NCBI RefSeq assembly: GCF_037325665.1 | Contig: NC_090261.1 | Span: 68,500,139-68,564,138, forward strand | Direction of reading: 5' to 3' | Length of the DNA: 64,000 nucleotides | Source: Littorina saxatilis | Lineage: Eukaryota; Mollusca; Gastropoda; Littorinimorpha; Littorinidae | In this document: in pieces, positions 46,075-64,000 of the stretch | Layout: the number at the start of each line of letters is the position of its first letter | How positions within the stretch are numbered: the first letter of the stretch is position 1 | The notes under the pieces: model-generated | Database searches by the model: none | What the model was told of the DNA's origin: nothing | Seen by the model: the letters and a program-made list of their open reading frames with translations, nothing else | Made by a program: the position numbers and the translations under genes

Positions 46075-47110
46075 CACGACCCTCGTTTCGATTCCCCCTC
46101 TATGTTAAAGCATTTAGTCAAAACTTGACTAAATGTAAAAAAGAACCTAAGGGTTACATCAAAACATGCATAAAAGATACAAGCGCCAATCCTTGTAAAA
46201 TGTATCAAGTGTATTATTCATAGCTGCGTTGTATTTTTCCCAAATAAATCTTTGCTTAAAGTTTCTAATAAAATGTCTGAAAATGAGGGATCTTTGTGTT
46301 CATTTTAGAAATATATATGTGGTGTTTGGCACAAATTACTAACACATCAAAAACTTAAAAAGTGACTACATTGTTCGCCACTCCAAATAGAACCAGTTCT
46401 TTGGACAGTGGTATATTGTCACAATGGGTGCAGTTCGCCTTTAACCAATGTACAAATTCTATCCAAAAAGACTGCACTTTATCACACTCCCAAAACATAT
46501 GTATGAGGGTTTCTTCAACTCTACCGCAAAATGTACACAATGACGTATCCACAATTTTTCTTATGATTAGCTTTGACTTTACGATACAAAAGCTTCAATC
46601 GTCGTTGTGAATCTCTTCTCTACAGGTTGGTTTAACAGAATGCTAACCTGTCATAACACAGTTAGTATCATTGTTCGTGTACCAGTCAATCACACGACCA
46701 ATCACATAGAGATAGACTGACCGAAAGACTAACACACAGACAAACATAAAAAAGAAACATACAAAAAACCAATCAACCGCGAGAAGTTTTAGCAATGACG
46801 CACGACCGCGGCACCTTTACCTTCAAACCATGGCTGGCCAATGACAATCAATGTTTAATTTTCCTTTGCATGCCGCGCACGGACCTATGAGGGGCGGACG
46901 GACAAACAAACAGACTGACAAAACAAAGACATAAACAAGAAGTTAGAAAAATGCTCACAAGTACAAGGCAGCCCTACCTTCAAACCACGGCTGGTCAGTG
47001 ACAATGACCACTGCTGTCCACTGCAGGGCCGTCACAACAGGAACAACCATCGTCCCATAGTCAGGCACGTGCACATTGTCCGCAGACTGATTCATGGCAA
47101 TGTGGGTCAC
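29725..47110 (-). CDS. Ionotropic glutamate receptor-like gene A, 5' end not fully resolved
   Basis: Exons in transcript order: about 47110-46978, 44848-44784, 44103-43934, 43200-43039, 41711-41490, 39824-39724, 35067-34977, 33746-33260, 32224-32004, 31270-31002, 30025-29725 (stop). About 740 residues are visible. Exons 1-4 give an amino-terminal-domain end (LQWTAVVIVTDQPWFE). Exon 5 ends RRLRIVTKE; exons 6-8 give ligand lobe S1 (WSGMYLDFLHVASHSLNFT, YDLVEPSQDAWGF, DRSLMMDF). Exon 8 has M1 and the pore helix; exon 9 has M3 (VVVAAYSGTLTAYLSV); exon 10 has S2; exon 11 has M4 (VQGVVLALPLGVGLALLAL). The Arg of DRSLMMDF and the Glu of VITHETAV line up with the glutamate-binding Arg485 and Glu705 of GluA2. 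M3 departs from the usual SYTANLAAF. Exon 2 as drawn ends in phase 0 while exon 3 needs phase 1, so a small exon or different donor is missed there. Signal peptide and first exons are not certain. Subfamily (GluR or IR) cannot be set from sequence alone. Confidence 0.85.
31455..31612. mobile_element. Foldback MITE
   Basis: Left TTATTTGTATTTTTGACCAT...GACATTTTACACA is mirrored by TGTGTAAAATGTC...TTTTGGTCAAAAATACAAAT, a stem of about 60 bp around a GC-rich centre (CGACCGCTAGCGCGGTC). Exon 9-10 intron of receptor A. Confidence 0.65.
31789..32003. repeat. GA tracts with a LINE-type tail between them
   Basis: (GT)n(GA)n at 31781-31826 and (GA)n at 31931-32000 flank TTGAATTGAATTGAACTTTA, a repeat tail. 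The second tract abuts the donor of receptor A exon 9. Confidence 0.85.
33345..33500 (-). repeat. 24 bp coding minisatellite with CRE octamers (gene A)
   Basis: About seven units of GTGACGTCATCTCTGGTTT plus 5 bp on the plus strand, read in frame on the minus strand as KPEMTSLI-type repeats. Five units contain a perfect TGACGTCA. Confidence 0.85.
33880..34550 (-). mobile_element. TRIM-like element: two direct repeats around a short core
   Basis: Two near-identical direct repeats of about 255 bp (33880-34133 and 34300-34550), each TGTAACCGAG...CCTGTCACA on the plus strand, flank about 165 bp. TG...CA ends and size fit a terminal-repeat retrotransposon in miniature, probably oriented on the minus strand. 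It has no coding part. Gene B has the empty site in the matching intron near 57157-57163. Treated as a fossil. Confidence 0.6.
34718..34879. mobile_element. Short MITE, 15 bp inverted ends
   Basis: AGGGCTGAGATGCAA at the left and TTGCACCTCAGCCCT at the right; an inner ATTGGT/ACCAAT pair. Absent from the matching intron of gene B. Target duplication unclear. Confidence 0.55.
35207..35325 (+). mobile_element. Truncated tRNA-derived SINE head
   Basis: GGGCCGGGTAGCTCAGTTGG (A-box) and GGGTTCGAATCC (B-box) followed by the shared GTCAACTTTATGTGCAGACT segment. The anticodon-loop position reads like tRNA-Thr, but an insertion breaks the cloverleaf, so it is not a tRNA gene. Confidence 0.7.
35485..36110. 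repeat. Interspersed repeat, same core, paralogous to 57930
   Basis: CATCCCTCCACTTGGTCACA and AGCCAGATCTGAGATGACGA mark its two sides; it occupies the same intron (exons 6-7) of gene A. Confidence 0.5.
36181..37807 (+). mobile_element. Solo LTR, about 1.6 kb
   Basis: Starts TGTAGTCAAGTGGCG, ends CACCCTATCACA, flanked by CTGG (36177-36180, 37808-37811). Contains a TTTAAAAGGGAG promoter-like stretch. No internal retroviral region, so recombination has left a single LTR. Superfamily not determined. Gene B retains a close match to the empty site (ATACTTGCAACAAATG). Confidence 0.7.
37835..39723. repeat. 21 bp minisatellite of about 48 units, split by a transposon
   Basis: Unit GAAGAGATGAAATACTAACA plus AA. 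It runs 37835-38492 and 39375-39723, interrupted by the family A element. The right edge is the 5' splice site of receptor A exon 6; each unit contains ACTAAC (GTTAGT on the gene strand). Confidence 0.92.
38493..39374 (+). mobile_element. Helentron/DINE-like element, family A, inside a minisatellite
   Basis: Starts ACAAGTCGCGTAAGGCGATA, has ACATTTAGTCAAG near the left end, a CAGA/CA tract near the right end, and closes with the hairpin CATTTAGTCAAAACTTGACT...AATGTAAAAA. It interrupts the 21 bp minisatellite of receptor A, so the flanks show the empty site directly: unit sequence resumes with only a few A's of uncertainty and no duplication. Confidence 0.68.
40255..40581 (+). mobile_element. 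Diverged SINE related to the GAA-tailed family
   Basis: Shares the body order of the young SINEs (GTCAA-ATGTGCAGA segment, GTAATCCTTGTCA, GGTTATAGAAACACAAA, GAGTTTCAGCCCACA) but has a different tRNA-like head (GGTTCGGGGTTTGAATCC B-box). Confidence 0.7.
40594..40966 (-). mobile_element. tRNA-derived SINE, same family, full length
   Basis: Third near-identical copy. Flanked by GTAGACGGCAAT (40582-40593 and 40967-40978). The left duplication lies at the tail of an older, diverged SINE, so this is a SINE inserted at the end of a SINE. Confidence 0.9.
41790..42095. repeat. 101 bp higher-order CA-rich repeat, three copies
   Basis: ACATACGCACGTAGACG recurs at 41803, 41904 and 42005, exactly 101 bp apart. 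A plain (CA)n follows to 42189. Confidence 0.85.
42190..42806. mobile_element. Non-autonomous TIR element (CAGGGSCGGAC family)
   Basis: Ends CAGGGCCGGACTA and TAGTCCGGCCCTG; inserted in a CA microsatellite with CACAC on both sides. The interior has GGCGCTTTGCGCC and GGCGCTTCGCGCC hairpins. Intron 4-5 of receptor A. Confidence 0.7.
43646..43826. repeat. (CAA)n then (CA)n
   Basis: About 14 CAA units pass directly into a CA tract, between exons 3 and 4 of receptor A. Confidence 0.96.
44158..44222 (+). mobile_element. tRNA-Asn-like sequence (SINE head or tRNA pseudogene)
   Basis: TTAGCGCAGTCGCTAGCGC fits an A-box and GGGTTCCAATCCC a B-box. A 5 bp anticodon stem frames the loop CAGTTAG (anticodon GTT, Asn). 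The acceptor stem pairs poorly. Lies upstream of exon 3 of receptor A. Confidence 0.5.
44538..44762. mobile_element. Hairpin insertion with 10 bp duplication
   Basis: Arms 44573-44648 and 44682-44760 are reverse complements over about 76 bp around a T-rich loop. TTTGTTGTAA flanks the insert (44528-44537, 44763-44772). The matching intron of gene B lacks it. One arm reads like an exon end (TTTGTATCG|GTGAGTAC). Confidence 0.75.
44880..45203. other. AT-rich intron stretch
   Basis: No feature seen except a G run at 45142-45160. Confidence 0.4.
45204..46142 (+). mobile_element. Helentron/DINE-like element, family A
   Basis: Same ends and body as 38493-39374. The CA tract is expanded to about 90 bp. 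Intron between exons 1 and 2 of receptor A. Confidence 0.65.
46355..46600 (-). mobile_element. LINE 3' coding fragment, zf-RVT-like
   Basis: The minus-strand frame reads SLCTFCGRVEETLIHMFWEC and then VQSFWIEF, the Cys/His knuckle at the C-terminus of many LINE reverse transcriptases. The upstream part of the same LINE also survives in the matching intron of gene B near 63580-63650, so the insertion predates the receptor duplication. Confidence 0.65.
46812..46850 (-). pseudogene. Decayed duplicate of receptor A exon 1 end
   Basis: About 35 bp ending in PWFE plus a GT donor repeat the 3' end of the intact exon at 46978-47110. The rest of the exon is not recognisable. The same remnant sits at the equivalent place in gene B. 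Confidence 0.5.
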
Positions 47111-47532
47111 CTCAACCGTTTAACTCCGTGTGTATTTCATAACATCACACAACACGGTTTTAATAAAAAGCCATAACCCATATGCGTATAATGGGTTCAT
47201 TCAAACAAATGGAATTTGCAAAACGAGTACAAAGCACTCAGTCAGTGACAAGAACCAGTCCCACCAGTTTTATAGACTGGAACAGCCAGCGGCGGTTTCA
47301 TCGTTGAAGAGTTGTCAAACTGATTTTGTTTGAAAATATGTAGAGCAAAATTGAGAAACGGGTTCTCTTCCCTTCCCTTTTAACCCCCTCCCACCTCCCC
47401 TCTCCCCTCCTCGAGTTTTGGTAAATCCTCCGTCAACCGTCTTTAGCACGTCTATATCGAACACAACGTCAATGTCCGTGTGTCACATATATTTGCCAAC
47501 CGTGATGAGTTGATTATCTAGCGACAATAGAG

Positions 47533-47535
<3 letters not shown>

Positions 47536-47572
<37 letters not shown>

Positions 47573-47618
47573 ATACATCACGTTGCTACCTTTTTTTTTT
47601 TTTAAACAAATCGCTGCT

Positions 47619-47672
<54 letters not shown>

Positions 47673-47735
47673 GAGTGTGTTTGTGTGTGTGAGAGTATGT
47701 GTGTGTGTGTGTGTGTGCTTGTGAGTATGTGTGTG

Positions 47736-47769
<34 letters not shown>

Positions 47770-47770
47770 A
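47536..47770. repeat. CA and GT microsatellites in opposite orientation
   Basis: (CA)n at 47537-47570 and (GT)n at 47622-47770 could pair as a hairpin in RNA. Confidence 0.93.
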
Positions 47771-47994
47771 TTCTATAACTTTGTGTACACACACGCGGGC
47801 TTGTTTGCTCCCCTAAGCGTCCAGAAATACAAATAATGACTCGGAAGTCGCTGCTCTCTTGTGCTGGGAGAACACATTTTGAGTAAACATAAAGAGTAAA
47901 AAAAATCAAATATTTCACAGCGACATGCTATGTTACATGAAAATTATATTGTGTTTATTTTGCTTGTGCAGCGCATGCGTGCCAGCGCAGCGTG

Positions 47995-48205
47995 TGTGTT
48001 TTTGTGTGTGTGCGTATGTGTCTCAAAGAAGACATGCGAGTATGTGTTTGTGTGTGCGTGCGCGCGTGCATACACGTGCGTGTTTGTGTGTGTGTATGTT
48101 TGTAAGTGTGTATGTGTGTGTGTTTTTATGTGTGTGTGTGTGTGTGTGTGTGTTTGTAAGTGTGTATGTGTGTGTGTGTGCGTGCGTGTGTGTGTTTGCG
48201 TTTGT
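47995..48205. repeat. GT-rich microsatellite
   Basis: Interrupted (GT)n. Confidence 0.93.
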
Positions 48206-48274
48206 ATGGTGCTCGTCAAGCGTGCGGGCGCGCGCGCGTGTGTGCTCCGCTTGCGATCACAGTACTAGAGACTG

Positions 48275-48385
48275 CGGAGCTTGAGGGAGGTAATTTGCTG
48301 CGAAGCTGCATTCGGGCGATCATCTCTGGAGGTTGAGTCCCTTCGTCCAGTGTTGTATTAGCTCTGGCAGGTAAAATGTATGTGG
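48275..48385 (-). other. Candidate upstream exon of receptor A
   Basis: After a fair acceptor (CTGCCAG) the frame reads ANTTLDEGTQPPEMIARMQL, which is more protein-like than its surroundings. No family match was recognised and the donor is weak. Confidence 0.25.
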
Positions 48386-48448
48386 TTGTCGATAAAAGAG
48401 TTTCAGAGATAGTAAGTAACAAACAGAGAAAGAGAGCGAGAGACTGAG

Positions 48449-48560
48449 AGAATCAGAATCAGAATCAGAATGTTTTATTCGCGGAAACAATGGTTTTTAG
48501 CGAAAGGGTGTTGTGGGGTTGGGATGTCGACGTACAATGCTCTCTGGATACCGAAACATG
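48449..48560 (-). mobile_element. LINE-type 3' end with (TTCTGA)n tail
   Basis: GAATCAGAATCAGAATCAGA then ATGTTTTATTC: in reverse this is a 3' UTR closing with AATAAAA and hexamer repeats. Confidence 0.45.
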
Positions 48561-48679
48561 CACGATTGCGAAAAGATTCTCGCTGCTGGAAGTCCGATAG
48601 CGAGTCAGTCTGTGCACACAGGTGTTGGGTGGTGCACGTCCGTCACACGGGGGTCTTTGTTCCTTATTTCCGCTCATCT

Positions 48680-48813
48680 CTCAACGAGAGAGAGAGAAAG
48701 AGAGAGAGGGGGAAAGAAAGAGAGAGAGATGGAGAGAGAGATGGAGAGAGAGATGGAGAGAGAGAGAGAGAGAGGGAGAGAGAGAGATAGAGAGACAGAG
48801 AAAGAAGAGAGAT

Positions 48814-48856
<43 letters not shown>

Positions 48857-48888
48857 ACAGAGAGACAGAGAAAGACAGAGAGAGAGAT

Positions 48889-48957
<69 letters not shown>

Positions 48958-48985
48958 AGAGAGAGAGAGAGAGAGAGAATGCAGA
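48680..48985. repeat. GA/GACA microsatellite
   Basis: About 300 bp of interrupted (GA)n. Confidence 0.96.
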
Positions 48986-49049
48986 GTACATACAGTACAT
49001 AATAATCATACTTGTATTTTGCGATAAGACAGACACACAGGCAGGTTAG

Positions 49050-49190
49050 GAGACCGACATTGCTCTGTCGCTCAGAGAACACTTGACGACAGACATGGCA
49101 GTCATCAGTGCGTCTTCCAGGGCTACTTCTACGAGCACGGGTAATGTTGTTGACATCAAAAGAGTTTGCATCGTTTGGCTCAGGAAACAA
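49050..49190 (-). other. Candidate upstream exon of receptor A
   Basis: An open minus-strand stretch (TLPVLVEVALEDALMTAMSV) between microsatellites has the hydrophobic alternation of an amino-terminal domain start. It lies upstream of gene A, but no strong donor is seen. It could equally be chance. Confidence 0.25.
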
Positions 49191-49597
49191 CAGTTCTCCA
49201 ACACTCCCAGTCGTCTTGTGTTTTCAACAAATGACCACCTTACTTTTTTGCGCACGAAAACGTATGCAATCTATTTGAGTTCGAAAAACCGTTCAAAGTT
49301 TCAAAATGTTGTTTCCTTTTGTACAAATCCCACATGAATCCGAAACGTCCACGAAGAGCCCGAGAAGCAGGTTCGTTCCAGCAGCTTTGTTTGGTTCTCG
49401 TTCAACAAAATCGTTCATAGCTTCAACATTTTGCTTCGACTGTTTTTGCAAATGGCATATGTTCCCTTTCAAAGCTCCTCTTGTAAGATCACTGGTCTGG
49501 TAGGACATAACTAGCGACCATCTTGGTTTTCTTGACTAACTTTACATAAAAGATTAAAAAATAAACTAATCAAAAAATGAGGATGTGACAGTGAACG

Positions 49598-50255
49598 TTT
49601 CTTTCTTTCTTACTTTCTTTATTTGGTGTTTAACGTCGTTTTCAACCACGAAGGTTATATTGCGACGAGGGAAAGGGGGGAGATGGGATAGGGGAAAGGG
49701 GGGGGGGGGGGGAGATGGGATAGAGCCACTTGTTAAGTGTTTCTTGTTCACAAAAGCACTAATATAAAAATTGCTCCAGGGGCTTGCAACGTAGTACAAT
49801 ATATGACCTTACTGGGAGAATGCAAGTTTCCAGTACAAAGGACTAAACATTTCTTACATACTGCTTGACTAAAATCTTTACAAACATTGACTATATTCTA
49901 TACAAGAACCACTTAACAAGGGTAAAAGGAGAAACAGAATCCGTTAGTCGCCTCATACGACATGCGGGGTGCAGAGAAATAAGGATGTGGAAAAGAAGAC
50001 TTTTGGTAAGTGAAATAAAGGTGATGGATCCAGTCAGGTAGAAATAAGACAACAAGAAAAGAATTGGAAAACTGCAGGGAATAGTAGGGAGAGTTTTCTT
50101 GGAAGGAAATATAGGTGAAAGGACTGGTAAGGCAGAAATAAGACAAAAGAAGAGAAGAAACAGAACCGTTAGTCGCCTCTTACGACATGCTGGTAGCATC
50201 GGGTAAATTCTTTCTAGTCCCAACCAATATGGGACTCCCCCTAACCCGCGGGGGG
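49598..50255 (-). mobile_element. 658 bp non-autonomous retroelement, second copy
   Basis: Almost identical to 23046-23678 with a longer (AAAG)n tail and an expanded G tract. Flanked by TGACAGTGAACG (49586-49597, 50256-50267). It landed just 3' of the stop codon of receptor B. Confidence 0.82.
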
Positions 50256-50292
50256 TGACAGTGAACGGGCTTACACAGGAAGAAAGGTGTCT

Positions 50293-63433
<13,141 letters not shown>

Positions 63434-63907
63434 CTGGCTGCCTTGTGTATGGTGCGAATTTTATTCTCACGAACTTATTTTTGAATGACCGTAATAGTGG
63501 ACGCGAACATTCTTAAGGTTTGCATGCAGGGCACGGCCTTTTATAGACCAAGTCATGTATGATGTCGATCGCGGTTCGTATTTTCTTATAATTGGCTTTT
63601 AACTTTACGACACAAAAGCTTCAATCGTCGTTGTGAATCTATTCTGTACGGGTTGGTTTAAAATAATGAAATCGGTACAAACATAGTATCATTTTTTGCA
63701 CACCAAATAATCAAACGACCAATCACAGAGATAGAATGACTGACCAACACAGAGACAAACAAAAAACAAACAAACAAGCAAAGAAACAAAGAAACAAACA
63801 CACACACACCACATACACAAACACACGTACACCACATACACAAACAAACAAACACACACAATTAACCGTGAAAAGTGTTATCAAGAATGCACGAACGCGG
63901 CACCCCT

Positions 63908-63947
63908 ACCTTCAAACCATGGCTTGCTAATGACAATCAATGTTTAA
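63908..63947 (-). pseudogene. Decayed exon remnant in receptor B
   Basis: Reads VISKPWFE and a GTAGGG donor. By comparison with gene A this matches the remnant at 46812 and not the working exon, which should lie about 165 bp further on, beyond the window edge. Confidence 0.5.
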
Positions 63948-64000
63948 TTTCACTTTGCATGCCGCGCACGGACCTATGAGGGACGGACAGACAAACAAAC

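Overview
The window reads as nuclear DNA of an animal, most likely a marine gastropod mollusc close to the periwinkles (Littorina). That placement is an inference from spliced metazoan genes with long repeat-filled introns, dense CA/GT/GA/CAA tracts, tRNA-derived SINEs with (GAA)n tails, and interspersed repeats that begin ACAAGTCGCGTAAGG. There is no operon, prophage or CRISPR structure.

Four host genes can be rebuilt by joining exons at GT/AG sites. (1) Minus strand, 9699 down to 3558: a complete seven-exon JKAMP (JAMP) gene, encoding an ER membrane protein that links ERAD and the proteasome. (2) Plus strand, 16452 to 21470: a complete six-exon MFS transporter of the SLC46 type with a long Gln/Ser/His-rich N-terminus. 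(3) and (4) Minus strand, 47110 down to 29725 (gene A) and past the right edge down to 50293 (gene B): two head-to-tail duplicated ionotropic glutamate receptor genes. They share exon lengths and phases, both keep the Arg and Glu that bind glutamate, and they differ in repeat content. Between the transporter and gene A lie two short exon-like fragments facing each other: a THAP zinc-finger exon and a SAP-like exon.

Everything else is mobile or repetitive DNA. Introns and spacers hold SINEs with intact 12-13 bp target duplications, two 640-660 bp retroposed repeats, LINE ends, two solo LTRs, a TRIM-like element, several MITEs with readable target duplications (TA, TAA, TTA, TTAA, 5 bp, 6 bp), a 4.7 kb foldback element with 1 kb arms and another TIR element nested inside it, and two families of Helentron/DINE-like elements. 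Because genes A and B are paralogous intron by intron, each often serves as the empty site for insertions in the other.

The most unusual features are: a minisatellite made of about 48 copies of a 5' splice-site segment beside exon 6 of receptor A; a coding minisatellite carrying CRE octamers between M1 and the pore of both receptors; the shared architecture of the two Helentron-like families, one of which is loaded with nuclear-receptor half sites; and a 225 bp hairpin insertion in one receptor paralog only. Exon coordinates were counted by eye and could be off by a base or two. No alignment or database search was run.
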